From Lentisphaeraceae bacterium (lineage in GTDB: Bacteria > Verrucomicrobiota > Kiritimatiellia > RFP12 > DVOR01): a stretch of 64,000 bases of DNA. Location of the stretch: positions 3,768 to 67,767 of the forward strand of contig SFJE01000006.1 in the NCBI GenBank assembly GCA_004555175.1. Reading direction: 5' to 3'. Shown piece after piece: positions 13,446 to 22,484 of the stretch. How positions within the stretch are numbered: the stretch's first letter is position 1; each line of letters starts with the position of its first letter. The notes beneath the pieces were generated by a model, which saw nothing but the letters and a program-made list of their open reading frames with translations, had not been told where the DNA came from and ran no database searches. The translations under genes were made by a program, and so were the position numbers.

Positions 13446-14819
13446 ATGTTGAATAACCAAGCTGTTCTGGCCACGCTGCGGATGGTCAATGAGGAGAACC
13501 TCGATGTCCGCACCTGCACGATGGGTATTAACCTGCTCCGGTGCGCCAATCCCGACCCCAAGAAGATGGTCACGGCCGTTTACGACCGCATTATGACCGT
13601 GGCCAAGGACCTCGTGAAGACCTGCAATGAGGCGACGACCCTCTTTGGCGTGAATGTGGTCAATAAGCGCATCTCCATCTCCCCGGCTTCGATGCTCCTG
13701 GAGGGGCACAATGTGGACACCGCCGTGGAGCTCTGCAAGGCGCTCGACCGCGCGGCCACGGAGTTGGGCGTGGACCTGCTGGGCGGCTTCTCGGCGCTGG
13801 TGCACAAGGGGATTACCCCCGGCGAACGCACGCTCATTGAGTCGCTTCCGCGCGCGTTGGCCGAGACCTCGCATGTCTGCTCCTCGATCAATGTGGGCAC
13901 CACCCGCGCGGGCATCAACGTCGATGCCGTGAATCTGGTGGCGCAGAAGATGGTGGAGATCTCCAAGGCCACGGAGTTTATGCACGGCTTCGGCTGCGCG
14001 AAGATTGTCGTCTTTGCCAACATCACCGAGGACAACCCCTTCATGGCTGGCACGCTGCTGGGCGCGGGCGAGCCCGAGGTGGTCATCAACGCAGGCGTCT
14101 CGGGTCCGGGCGTGGTCAAGCGCGCGGTCGAGAAGCTGGTCGCCGCCGATCCGGAGGTGACGCTCGACGAGATTGCCGAGGAGATTAAGCACACCACCTA
14201 CCGCGTCACCCGCACGGGCGAACTCATCGGCCGCCATGTGGCCAAGAAGCTCGGCGTGCCCTTCGGTATCCTCGACCTCTCCCTCGCGCCCACCCCGAAG
14301 GTCGGCGACTCGGTTGGCGAAATCTATCAGGCGATGGGCATCAAGAAGATTGGCTGCCCGGGCACCATCGCTGCGGTGATGATGCTCAACGATGCGGTCA
14401 AGAAGGGCGGCGCCTTCGCCTCCTCCTCCGTTGGTGGCCTCTCCGGCGCCTTCATTCCCCCGATGGAAGACCACACCCTCGAGCTCGCCCTCACCGATGG
14501 CACCCTCTGCCTGGAGAAGCTCGAAGGCATGACCAGCGTCTGCTCCGTGGGGTTGGATATGATTATGCTTCCGGGCGACACCCCCGCCAGCACCCTCGCC
14601 GGCATCATCCTCGATGAGTGCGCCATCGGCGTCTCGGCCCGCAAGACCACTGGCGTGCGCGTCATCCCCGTCCCCGGCGCTAAGGTGGGCGACTACTTCG
14701 ACTTCGGCGGCCTCTTCGGCGGCGGCACGGTCGTTGCCCCCCGTTGCCCCGATGGTCAGGAGGCCTTCGTCGGCCATGGCGGCCACATCCCCGCCCCCAT
14801 CCACTCGCTGATGAACTAA
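13446..14819 (+). CDS. PFL family (UPF0210/DUF711) protein
   Basis: 457 residues, about the family length. Recognisable blocks: ENLDVRTCTMGINLLRCA near the N-terminus, SINVGTTRAGINVDAV, KIVVFANITEDNPFMAG, INAGVSGPGVVK, and a Gly-rich C-terminal part (VGDYFDFGGLFGGG). The family is conserved in anaerobes, has a pyruvate-formate-lyase-like fold, and its reaction is not known to me. It begins 5 bp after the ACT gene (ATG 13446; the ORF open from 13302 overlaps the ACT gene and is not used). The pairing with an ACT protein suggests amino-acid-linked control. Confidence 0.92.
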   Translation: MLNNQAVLATLRMVNEENLDVRTCTMGINLLRCANPDPKKMVTAVYDRIMTVAKDLVKTCNEATTLFGVNVVNKRISISPASMLLEGHNVDTAVELCKALDRAATELGVDLLGGFSALVHKGITPGERTLIESLPRALAETSHVCSSINVGTTRAGINVDAVNLVAQKMVEISKATEFMHGFGCAKIVVFANITEDNPFMAGTLLGAGEPEVVINAGVSGPGVVKRAVEKLVAADPEVTLDEIAEEIKHTTYRVTRTGELIGRHVAKKLGVPFGILDLSLAPTPKVGDSVGEIYQAMGIKKIGCPGTIAAVMMLNDAVKKGGAFASSSVGGLSGAFIPPMEDHTLELALTDGTLCLEKLEGMTSVCSVGLDMIMLPGDTPASTLAGIILDECAIGVSARKTTGVRVIPVPGAKVGDYFDFGGLFGGGTVVAPRCPDGQEAFVGHGGHIPAPIHSLMN

Positions 14820-14878
14820 GCCTTGCGGCGCAGCCGCAAGGCGAGCGGTTAGCTGTTAGTAGCTAGCAGTTAGCAAAT

Positions 14879-14912
14879 GCGCCCCCGAGGAAGCTCGGGG
14901 GCGCTGTTTGTA
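14879..14912 (+). terminator. Terminator after the PFL gene
   Basis: GCGCCCCCGAG at 14879-14889, loop GAAG, perfect complement at 14894-14904, followed by TGTTTGTAT. The T tract is interrupted. A second small hairpin (CCTTGCGGC/GCCGCAAGG) sits at 14821-14841. Confidence 0.7.
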
Positions 14913-14915
14913 TAT

Positions 14916-15029
14916 ATGAACCTCAAGCGCGTGCCGTACATCCGGGTCTACTCGAAGGTGCTCAATCTCAAGCTCGATCAGATCAAGGCCGAGGCTGTGC
15001 GCTTGGAAATCCCCGAGGCCGAGAAGTAG
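14916..15029 (+). CDS. Small reading frame between two terminators (37 codons), possible gene remnant
   Basis: ATG 14916 to TAG 15029 encodes a basic/amphipathic peptide (NLKRVPYIRVYSKVLNLKLD followed by KAEAVRLEIPEAEK). Codon use looks like that of real genes here, but there is no ribosome binding site: the ATG sits in the tail of the preceding terminator. I do not recognise the sequence. It may be the last part of a broken gene whose front is lost, or a genuine small protein. A strong terminator follows at once. Confidence 0.3.
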   Translation: MNLKRVPYIRVYSKVLNLKLDQIKAEAVRLEIPEAEK

Positions 15030-15052
15030 CTGCCGGCAGGGATAAGAACAAA

Positions 15053-15087
15053 GGCGGAGGCACCCGATTGGGTGCCTCCGCCTTTTT
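15053..15087. terminator. Strong bidirectional terminator
   Basis: GGCGGAGGCACCC at 15053-15065 pairs perfectly with 15070-15082 around GATT, with TTTTT after it on plus and AAA before it. It can end plus-strand transcripts from the PFL side and minus-strand transcripts coming through recA. Confidence 0.9.
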
Positions 15088-15159
15088 AGGCCGCGAGGAC
15101 GCGACCTGTCAGAACGGCCGGCGCGCTTTCTTCGCCCCCGCATCGAGGCGCTTAGGGTC

Positions 15160-15245
15160 GACAGAAGACAGTGAACAGTCGACAGGGCGCGTACCGAGAC
15201 GGGCGGAGCAGGGGGGCTCTGTCATCTGTGCTCTGTCATCTGTCC
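15160..15245. repeat. ACAG-type repeats downstream of recA
   Basis: GTCGACAGAAGACAGTGAAC and CAGTCGACAGGGCGCG at 15157-15190, then inverted-sense CTCTGTCATCTGTGCTCTG and TCATCTGTCC at 15219-15245. They lie between the bidirectional terminator and the recA stop. No gene in 15088-15265. Confidence 0.6.
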
Positions 15246-15265
15246 TCGCGAGCGCAGCGAGCCGA

Positions 15266-16342
15266 TTAGTCTGCCTTGGGCGTTTCGGCTTCAGGATCGG
15301 CATCGGGGTTGGAGCGGGCGGAGTTGCCGGGGGCGAAGACCTCGCGATGCTCAAGGACCTTGGCGCGGATGCGCTCGAGGAGCTCGGGGTTGGAGCGGAG
15401 GTATTCGGTAGCAGCGGCGGCGCCTTGGCCAATCTGCTCGCTCTCGAAGGAGAGCCAGCTACCGCGCTTGGTGATGACGCCAGCAGCGAGGGCGGCATCG
15501 AGGATGGAGCCCTCCCAGGAGATGCCACGAGCATAGAGAATATCGAACTCCGCTTCGGTGAAGGGCGGGGCGACCTTGTTCTTGACCACATTGACGCGGG
15601 TGCGGTTGCCGATGGCCTTGCCGGTGTTGTCCTTGATGGTGGCAATGCGGGCAATCTTCATGCGGACCGAGGCGTAAAACTTGAGGGCGTTGCCGCCGGT
15701 GGTGGTTTCGGGCGAGCCGAACATCACGCCAATCTTCATGCGGATTTGGTTGGTGAAGATGCAGAGGGTCTTGGTGGTGGAGAGCAGGCCCGTGAGTTTG
15801 CGCATGGCCTGGGACATCAGGCGGGCCTGGGCACCCATATGCGAATCGCCAATGTCGCCATCGAGCTCGGACTGAGGGACCAAGGCGGCCACAGAGTCGA
15901 CAATGACCACATCTACCGCGCCCGAGCGGACGAGTTGCTCGGTGATTTGCAGGGCCTCTTCGCCGGAGTTCGGCTGGGAGAGAAGGAGGTTATCGACATC
16001 CACACCGATGCGGCGGGCGTAGGCGAGGTCGAGGGCGTGCTCGGCATCAATGAAGGCCACCACGCCGCCTTGCTTCTGGGCGTTGGCGGCAATGTGGAGC
16101 GAAAGGGTGGTCTTACCGGAAGATTCGTTGCCGAAGATTTCGATGATGCGGCCGCGGGGGACACCGCCGGCGCCGAGGGCGAGGTCGAGCGAGAAGGCAC
16201 CAGTGGAGATGACTGGCACCTCCTGGACTTCAACTTCACTCATCTTCATAATTGCCGAGGCACCAAACTCTTTGCGAATCTGGTTGAGGACGGCGGTCAA
16301 TTTGTCTTGTGTGGCCGCGGCGGTGGGCTTCTTCTCTGCCAT
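15266..16342 (-). CDS. recA: Recombinase A
   Basis: 358 residues. Walker A is GNESSGKTT at residues 71-79 (Asn where Escherichia coli has Pro), then the VVAFIDAEHALD block, the L1/L2 DNA-binding loops (MGAQARLMSQAMRKL, FGSPETTTGGNALKFY) and the C-terminal domain. The tail is acidic and Pro/Asn-rich (NPDADPEAETPKAD). RecA polymerises on single-stranded DNA, promotes strand exchange and triggers LexA cleavage. AAAAGGAACC precedes ATG. It starts 47 bp after panD, in line with tricorn and the ABC exporter, so it may be cotranscribed with them; no LexA box was recognised by eye. Confidence 0.97.
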   Translation of the reverse strand: MAEKKPTAAATQDKLTAVLNQIRKEFGASAIMKMSEVEVQEVPVISTGAFSLDLALGAGGVPRGRIIEIFGNESSGKTTLSLHIAANAQKQGGVVAFIDAEHALDLAYARRIGVDVDNLLLSQPNSGEEALQITEQLVRSGAVDVVIVDSVAALVPQSELDGDIGDSHMGAQARLMSQAMRKLTGLLSTTKTLCIFTNQIRMKIGVMFGSPETTTGGNALKFYASVRMKIARIATIKDNTGKAIGNRTRVNVVKNKVAPPFTEAEFDILYARGISWEGSILDAALAAGVITKRGSWLSFESEQIGQGAAAATEYLRSNPELLERIRAKVLEHREVFAPGNSARSNPDADPEAETPKAD

Positions 16343-16389
16343 AATGTGAGGTTCCTTTTCGGAGAGGGGGTTAGGGAAAGGGATGGGGC

Positions 16390-16749
16390 TTAGTAGGCTT
16401 GGGCCACGATGCGGTTCTCGGCATCGAGGCGGACGACTTTGGGGGTGAAGGTGGCGGCTTCGGCGGCATCTACTTGCGCGAAGGCCATAATAATGAGGCG
16501 GTCGCCCACCTTGCCCATATAGGCCGCCGCGCCGTTGAGGCAGGCAATGCGCGAGCCGCGCGGGCCGGGGATGGCATAGGTCTCCAAGCGCTGACCATTA
16601 TCGAGGTTGGCCACAAGAATCTTTTCGTAGGTCTTCAACCCCACAGCGTCCATTAGGTCTTCATCAATGGTGAGCGAGCCGAGATACTCCAAATCGGCCT
16701 GCGTAACGCGCAGGTGGTGGAGCTTTGCGTGCAAAAGCGTAAGCGTCAT
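16390..16749 (-). CDS. panD: Aspartate 1-decarboxylase
   Basis: 119 residues, usual size. The self-cleavage site G24-S25 stands in YLGSLTID; Ser25 becomes the catalytic pyruvoyl group. K9 and H11 (AKLHHLRVT) and the CLNGAAA block also match. The enzyme makes beta-alanine for pantothenate and CoA. The ATG at 16749 is chosen because the longer frame to 16863 overlaps the tricorn gene and its extra residues are unlike the family. panD starts 16 bp after the tricorn gene; no other pantothenate genes are nearby. Confidence 0.93.
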   Translation of the reverse strand: MTLTLLHAKLHHLRVTQADLEYLGSLTIDEDLMDAVGLKTYEKILVANLDNGQRLETYAIPGPRGSRIACLNGAAAYMGKVGDRLIIMAFAQVDAAEAATFTPKVVRLDAENRIVAQAY

Positions 16750-16765
16750 AGTGTCGCAGATTGAA

Positions 16766-19700
16766 CTAGAGGTGGTGTTCCCAACGAAAGGTCTTGGGAA
16801 CGAAGGGTTTATCCTCGCGCTGGAAGGCGCGGACATCATTTTGGAGGACATCGATGGCGGCATCCAGCTGCGGGTCGCGGCCGGCTACGGTGTCGGCGGG
16901 GGTGTTCTCGACGATGACATCGGGGAGGGCACCGTGGAGCTCCATATCCGTGCCGTCGAGGGTGTACCAGCCGTAGTGGGCGCGGCGGAGGGTGCCGAGG
17001 TCGAGCAGCGGACCATCGTTTGTGGCGATCACCCCACCATTGGTTTGCACGCCCACGAGTTTGCCGCGGCCGAGCTGCTTGATGGCGTGGGAGAAGATTT
17101 CGCCATTGGAGACGGTGTTCTGGTTGCAGAGGACGACGACAGGCTTGTCGAAGACTGGGCGGCCCCAGTAACCGGCGAGGTAGGCGGGGTTGCCGTGGCG
17201 GGGGACGGACCACGAGTGGCGCTGAACGCCAAGGATGTTGAGGACCTTGTCGGCCGTGAAACCGCCAGTATTGTCGCGCACGTCGATGACCATGCCGGCT
17301 TTGTCGAAGCCTTCGGCGAAGATTTCGCGCTCAAAGCGGTTGTATTCGTCGGCATTCATCTGGGCGATATTGATGTAGCCGAGGGTGCCGCCCGAGCGCT
17401 GATGGACGTATTCGCGGCGGCCTTGGTACATTGCCTTGCGCATCAACTCACGGGCCTTACCATAGGTGATGGCCTCGATGTAAATCTTGCGCGTGGTCTC
17501 GCCCGAGCGGACTTCAAGGATGAACTTACCGGGCTTAGGACCGTTGAGCAGGAGGGTGGGATCCATCCCGTTGCGCACAGGCTTACCATCGATGGAGAGG
17601 ATGAGGTCGCCGGGTTTGAGGTCGATTTGGCGGGAGTCAGCCGGGCCTTCGGGGATGACGCTGGCCACCATCCAGCCGTGGTCGCCGGTGTAGTTCTGGT
17701 CGAGGATGACCCCAAGGTGGGAGGTGACCGGCTCCCAGGCTTGGAAGTTGTTGGAGCGTTCCCACTCGCGGATGGAGTCTTCGCTGGCGTAGAAGCCGAG
17801 GTGCGAGGAGTTGAGTTCGCCATTGAGGCTATTGATAATCCGCTCAAAGACCGACCGGGAGGGGGCGAAGCGCGCGGGGGCTTGATACTTGAGTTTGATG
17901 GCCTCCCAATCGGCGCCGTGGAAGGCGGGGTCGTAGTAGTAATCGCGCAGGAGGCCCCAAGCGAGGAGGAAGCCGAGCTCCTGGTAGTCGCGCAGATTGA
18001 GTTCCTGGTAGACGCCGAACTCGTAGGTTTCGTCGAGGGTGCCGATCTTCTTGTCGGAGGTGATCATAACCAAGCGGTCGGCCTTTTTGGGGTCGGGATC
18101 CTTGCCGAACCAGCCAACGGGATAGCCCCAGCGGGACTTGAGGAAGCGCGGGCGAAGTTGATCGGGAAGGGTGATGTCATAGGTGCCGGGCTTGCCGTCA
18201 ATCGTGGCCGGGAAGAGAATGCGGCGCGAATCCGGTGCGAAGATCGGCATCCCCATGGAAGCAAACGGAAGGGCATGGACGCGCTCGTGCAGGTCTTCAA
18301 AGTCGATTTGCACCGTGCCCGCGGCAGGTTGCATTGGCACCGAGGCATCGGCATCGGGGCGGTTGGGATCGGGCACCGTTGCAATGGTGGCACCTAGGAT
18401 CTTGGAGGCTTCCGGGCGATCTTCCAACTTCAAGCCCATGTTCTCGATGGCCTTGCGGTAGCTCTGCGAACGGAGGCTCTCTTCATCATTACGCCGGAGC
18501 CAGACATAGAAGAGGTTAGTGCCGCTCTCGTTGCGCTGGCCATTCCAAGCAATGATTTGGCCATCGGGCGACCAGGCAGGGAGGCCATCCCAGGTGAAGG
18601 AGCGCGAGAGGTTGTAGGGCTTGATGGTGGGGTCGTCGATGGAGAGGAGCCAGATGTCGAAGTTGCTATAGTCATCGGCTAGGGCGGCAACGAGCCAGCG
18701 GCCATCGGGCGACCAATCGTAGCTGCCCACGCGCATCACCTTGGGGAAACGGCGGATGACGCGGCCATCGGTATCAGCCACGGTGAGCACACTGGTGGCC
18801 TCCACCCAAGCCAGGCGCTTGCCGTCGGGGGAGATGGTGAGTGCTTCGCGCCGCGAGGAATCTTCCACGAGCGGACGCACCTTGAACTCGGAGTTCTCCC
18901 ACCAGAAGAGGTCGCTACGGCCCTTTTCAGCCATCAGCAGGGCCACATTGTCGCCGCGGTCGGAGAAGAAGTAGAGGCGCGAGCCATCCTTCGAGAAGGT
19001 GCAGTCGCGCTCCTGCGTGCGCGAGTCGCCATAGACGAGCTTGGGCTCGCGCAGGGTGGTCTCCATCACATAGAGGTCGCCGCCGGCAGTGAAGGCGAAC
19101 TCCATGCCGCCACTGGTGGCCGAGAGCGAGCCGAAGGCATCGTTGTTCCAAAGGGTGGTGTAATAGCGGCGGCGAGTGGCGGCGCGGGCCAAGCCGGTAT
19201 CTTCGGGCATCAATACAATCTTCTTGGGGGCCACGCCGGGGGTGGTGGGGTTGAAGGACCAGAAGTCGAAGCCCTGGCGGAAGATCATGGTCTGGCCGTC
19301 GGCCGAGAGCGTGGGAGCAATGACACTATCGCCCTTGAAGAAGGTCAGCTGGCGCTCTTCGGTGCCCGGGAAGGCGTGATACCAAATATTCTGCGTGCCG
19401 CCCTGTCCCGAGACGTAGTAGAAGCCCTTGCCATCGGGGGCCCAGAGGGGCGAGAGGCTCTCGGAGGGGTGCTTGACGGCTAGCACGAAGCCCTTGGTCT
19501 GCGTGTCGTAGCACCAGATGCGCGCAGCATTCTCGCCTTCAAAGCCTTTGCGGTAAAGCTCTTCGCCCTCTTGGGTGAAGAGGATATAGCGGCCGTCGGG
19601 GGAGACAGCGGGGTCAGAGGCGGGCGCGTCGAAGAGCCGCCGCTCAGCCGCGCGCTTATCCACGGGCAACCAGGCCAGACGCGATTGATCGAAGACCGAA

Positions 19701-20218
19701 CCCGAGTCATCGCGCAAGACAAAGCAGAGGAGCTCGGAATCGTCGGGCGACCACTGGTAGGGGCGCTCGGCTTCGGAGTTGAAGGCCACCTGACGCGCCT
19801 CGGCGCCTTCGGCGATGTCGGCCACGAACACATGCCAGCCGCCATTGCGATTGGATTGGAAGGCGAAGCGCCGGCCATCGTGCGAAACCAACGGCCAAGC
19901 ATCGCGCCCCGAGGAGTGCTGGATGACCTTGGCCACCCCGCCTTCGGTGGCGGCCAACCAGATGGCATCGCACCACTCAAAGAGGAAGTGCTTGCCATCG
20001 GGCAAGAGCGAGGGGCGCGAGGCGAGGTAGATGCGCTCGGGGTCAAAGCCTTGCGGGAGGGTGACCGCGGCTGGGCGGCAGGCCCACTGCGGTGCCTCGG
20101 GCTGGGAAGCCTGAGGCTCAGTGGCACGCACGGGGGCAGACGAAAGGGCGGTCAGGGCGCAGCACAGCGCGAGAGAATGACGAATCAGTGAGGCTGCAGG
20201 GGAAGAGGGGCCAGACAT
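16766..20218 (-). CDS. Tricorn-type protease (S41 family) with beta-propellers and PDZ domain
   Basis: 1150 residues. A signal peptide (about 1-32) is followed by WD40/TolB-like beta-propeller repeats over about 55-600 with many SPDG motifs (AVSPDGRYILF, TISPDGKRLAW, DWSPDGRWLV). A PDZ domain lies at about 820-910 (DLKPGDLILSIDGKPV). The C-terminal peptidase domain has DVRDNTGG and NTVSNGEIFSHAIK, in which Ser1037 is the likely nucleophile. Tricorn proteases trim oligopeptides; a signal peptide suggests periplasmic action. The start 2 bp past the exporter stop implies translational coupling with it, an unusual partnership. Confidence 0.92.
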   Translation of the reverse strand: MSGPSSPAASLIRHSLALCCALTALSSAPVRATEPQASQPEAPQWACRPAAVTLPQGFDPERIYLASRPSLLPDGKHFLFEWCDAIWLAATEGGVAKVIQHSSGRDAWPLVSHDGRRFAFQSNRNGGWHVFVADIAEGAEARQVAFNSEAERPYQWSPDDSELLCFVLRDDSGSVFDQSRLAWLPVDKRAAERRLFDAPASDPAVSPDGRYILFTQEGEELYRKGFEGENAARIWCYDTQTKGFVLAVKHPSESLSPLWAPDGKGFYYVSGQGGTQNIWYHAFPGTEERQLTFFKGDSVIAPTLSADGQTMIFRQGFDFWSFNPTTPGVAPKKIVLMPEDTGLARAATRRRYYTTLWNNDAFGSLSATSGGMEFAFTAGGDLYVMETTLREPKLVYGDSRTQERDCTFSKDGSRLYFFSDRGDNVALLMAEKGRSDLFWWENSEFKVRPLVEDSSRREALTISPDGKRLAWVEATSVLTVADTDGRVIRRFPKVMRVGSYDWSPDGRWLVAALADDYSNFDIWLLSIDDPTIKPYNLSRSFTWDGLPAWSPDGQIIAWNGQRNESGTNLFYVWLRRNDEESLRSQSYRKAIENMGLKLEDRPEASKILGATIATVPDPNRPDADASVPMQPAAGTVQIDFEDLHERVHALPFASMGMPIFAPDSRRILFPATIDGKPGTYDITLPDQLRPRFLKSRWGYPVGWFGKDPDPKKADRLVMITSDKKIGTLDETYEFGVYQELNLRDYQELGFLLAWGLLRDYYYDPAFHGADWEAIKLKYQAPARFAPSRSVFERIINSLNGELNSSHLGFYASEDSIREWERSNNFQAWEPVTSHLGVILDQNYTGDHGWMVASVIPEGPADSRQIDLKPGDLILSIDGKPVRNGMDPTLLLNGPKPGKFILEVRSGETTRKIYIEAITYGKARELMRKAMYQGRREYVHQRSGGTLGYINIAQMNADEYNRFEREIFAEGFDKAGMVIDVRDNTGGFTADKVLNILGVQRHSWSVPRHGNPAYLAGYWGRPVFDKPVVVLCNQNTVSNGEIFSHAIKQLGRGKLVGVQTNGGVIATNDGPLLDLGTLRRAHYGWYTLDGTDMELHGALPDVIVENTPADTVAGRDPQLDAAIDVLQNDVRAFQREDKPFVPKTFRWEHHL

Positions 20219-20220
20219 AG

Positions 20221-22338
20221 TTAGGCTTCCGATTGTTGACGGTTTTGGATGTCGCAGAGTCGGCGGTAGACGCCGCCCTTGGCGTAAAGTTCATCGTGCG
20301 TGCCGCGCTCAACGATGACGCCATGGTCGAGCACCAGGATGCAATCGGCCTTGCGAATGGTGGAGAGGCGGTGGGCAATGGCAAAGATGGTGCGATTCTG
20401 CATCAGATTGTTGATGGCGTGCTGGACCTGCTGCTCGGTGATGGTGTCGAGCGCGGAGGTGGCTTCGTCAAGGATGAGGATAGGCGGATTACGCAGAATG
20501 GCGCGGGCAATGGCCACGCGCTGGCGCTCTCCACCGCTGAGGACGAAGCCCTTTTCGCCGACGATGCGGTTGTAGCCTTCGGGATGGGCCACGATAAAGT
20601 CGTGAGCATTGGCGAGCTTGGCGGCGTGCTCAATCTCTGCCTGGGTGGCATGGGGCGAGCCGTAGGCGATGTTCGCAGCGATGGTGGTGTTGAAGAGGAG
20701 AGACTCTTGGGTTACCGCGCCGATGATGGTGCGCACATCGGCAATCCGATAGTCGCGAATGTCGTGGCCATCAATATTCACCTGGCCGCTGCTGACGTCG
20801 TAGAAGCGCGCGAGGAGGTTGGCCAGGGTGCTCTTGCCGCTTCCGGTTGAGCCCACCACGGCATACATTTGCCCGCGGCGGATAGTAAAGTTGGCATCCT
20901 TGATGATGGGGGCGCCATCGCTGGCGTAGCGGAAGTTCACATGGTTGAAGGTGATTTCGTTGTTGAACTGCGTCAGGGGCAACGCATCGGGCTTCTCCAC
21001 CAGCTCTTCGTGCACATCGAGCAACGAGAAGATGCGCTGGAGAGCGGCGCGACCATTCTCAAGGGCCGTCTGTAGGCGCCCAAGCTGCTTCATCGGCTTG
21101 TAGAGGATAAGGAAGGGGGGCACCAAGGGGAAGATTTCATCGATGCCGTGGCCTGTGCCGAAGCAATAGATAATGAAGATCGCTGCGAGGAGGAAGGCCA
21201 CCGCCTCGGTTGTCGGCCCCACCGAGATGCCCCACCGAACCGCGCGCAGCGACATCTTGAGCGCGCGCAGGTTGGCCTCTTCGTACTTCTCGATTTCGTG
21301 CTGCTCGGTGTTGTAGGCCTTGACCACGCGAATGCAGGTAAGGTTTTCGTGGAAGTTCGAGCCAATGCCGGCGGTCTGCTCAAGCAGGCGCTTGGACCAC
21401 TTGCGAATCATACGCCCCAACCACACCACCGGCACGATGCACATAGGGTAGCCAATCACCGCAATGAGCAGGAGCGAGACCATCTGATTATGGATGGCAA
21501 ACCAGCAGACAAAGCCAATCGCACCAAGAATTTCAAAGGGCGCGCGGCAGATGTCGCTCATCGTCTGACTAATCAGCGTGCGAAGCGTCTCGGGGTCGTT
21601 CGAGGCGCGACTCATAAGCTTGCCCACATCGCTGCGGCCGTGGAAGGCCAGCGACTGCGCCTGCAGGTGCGCGAACATCGCGTTGCGCACATCCATCACC
21701 ACCTTCATCCCCGCCTTGGTCAGATAGTACTGGTTCAGAAACTGCGTAATCATCTTCAGCAGCACCGCCGCCGCCATCAGCAACCCAAAGAGGAACATGG
21801 TGGCCGCCAAGCCATGAATGCCCATCTTCGCCAACCACGTCTCGGCTAAGTCCAGATACTTACGATACTTGGAGCTCTCGGCCGCACTCTGCCGCTCCAG
21901 CTTTGATTTCTGTGTCTTGGGTGCAAACCCCTCCGCAATCACCCCCAAGTCCTTCTGGACTGTTTTCAGCTTGCCCGCCTGCTCCATCACCTTAGGGGCT
22001 TCTTCACGGACTGCTTCTGGGCGCGAGACCATCGTCTGCCCCGAAACTTCAATGACCGCCGTGGCCGAGGAGAGCCCGCCCAGGCTCTGCTGCAAATCGG
22101 CATACACGCCCTCGGCAGGCGCATCGGGCTGCAACTGCTGAAGCATCGGCTGGATGGCCGAGAAAATCGGCACCCACGCTCCGCCAGTTATCATCCCCAG
22201 GAAGGCCCCCAGAAAGATGAGCTTCCGGTAACGCCGCGCAAAGCCCCAGAGCCGCCCGTAGACCTCACGTGCAGAGTATTCCTTGTCGAACCACTCTTGT
22301 CCGACGCGTTCGGTAGGGGCTGTACGTTTCTTGGCCAT
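20221..22338 (-). CDS. ABC transporter, fused membrane and ATPase domains, MsbA-like
   Basis: 705 residues. The N-terminal membrane domain has about six spans, with an unusual extracytoplasmic insert after the first span (about 65-160, rich in Gln, Glu and Ser). The ATPase domain has Walker A VVGSTGSGKST (about 493), signature VLSGGERQRVAIARAIL (about 598) and Walker B ILILDEATSALD (about 620). It is an exporter half-transporter that dimerises; lipid A/LPS or lipid-linked substrate is the best guess from family resemblance and because the organism carries waaA. The long loop after TM1 is shared with planctomycete/verrucomicrobial MsbA-like proteins as far as I recall. First gene of the run to recA. 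Confidence 0.88.
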   Translation of the reverse strand: MAKKRTAPTERVGQEWFDKEYSAREVYGRLWGFARRYRKLIFLGAFLGMITGGAWVPIFSAIQPMLQQLQPDAPAEGVYADLQQSLGGLSSATAVIEVSGQTMVSRPEAVREEAPKVMEQAGKLKTVQKDLGVIAEGFAPKTQKSKLERQSAAESSKYRKYLDLAETWLAKMGIHGLAATMFLFGLLMAAAVLLKMITQFLNQYYLTKAGMKVVMDVRNAMFAHLQAQSLAFHGRSDVGKLMSRASNDPETLRTLISQTMSDICRAPFEILGAIGFVCWFAIHNQMVSLLLIAVIGYPMCIVPVVWLGRMIRKWSKRLLEQTAGIGSNFHENLTCIRVVKAYNTEQHEIEKYEEANLRALKMSLRAVRWGISVGPTTEAVAFLLAAIFIIYCFGTGHGIDEIFPLVPPFLILYKPMKQLGRLQTALENGRAALQRIFSLLDVHEELVEKPDALPLTQFNNEITFNHVNFRYASDGAPIIKDANFTIRRGQMYAVVGSTGSGKSTLANLLARFYDVSSGQVNIDGHDIRDYRIADVRTIIGAVTQESLLFNTTIAANIAYGSPHATQAEIEHAAKLANAHDFIVAHPEGYNRIVGEKGFVLSGGERQRVAIARAILRNPPILILDEATSALDTITEQQVQHAINNLMQNRTIFAIAHRLSTIRKADCILVLDHGVIVERGTHDELYAKGGVYRRLCDIQNRQQSEA

Positions 22339-22484
22339 AGGGTGCTGCTCTCTCTTGGGCTTATGCTGCGGTACCTAAATAGGAGAGACTGCGCCGCCAG
22401 GCTAAACGGAGGCCGGAACGCAGCTTCCCTGCGCCCGGCCATCTCGCTTGCTTAGGCTAGCACAGCCATTGGATGGCTTTCGCC

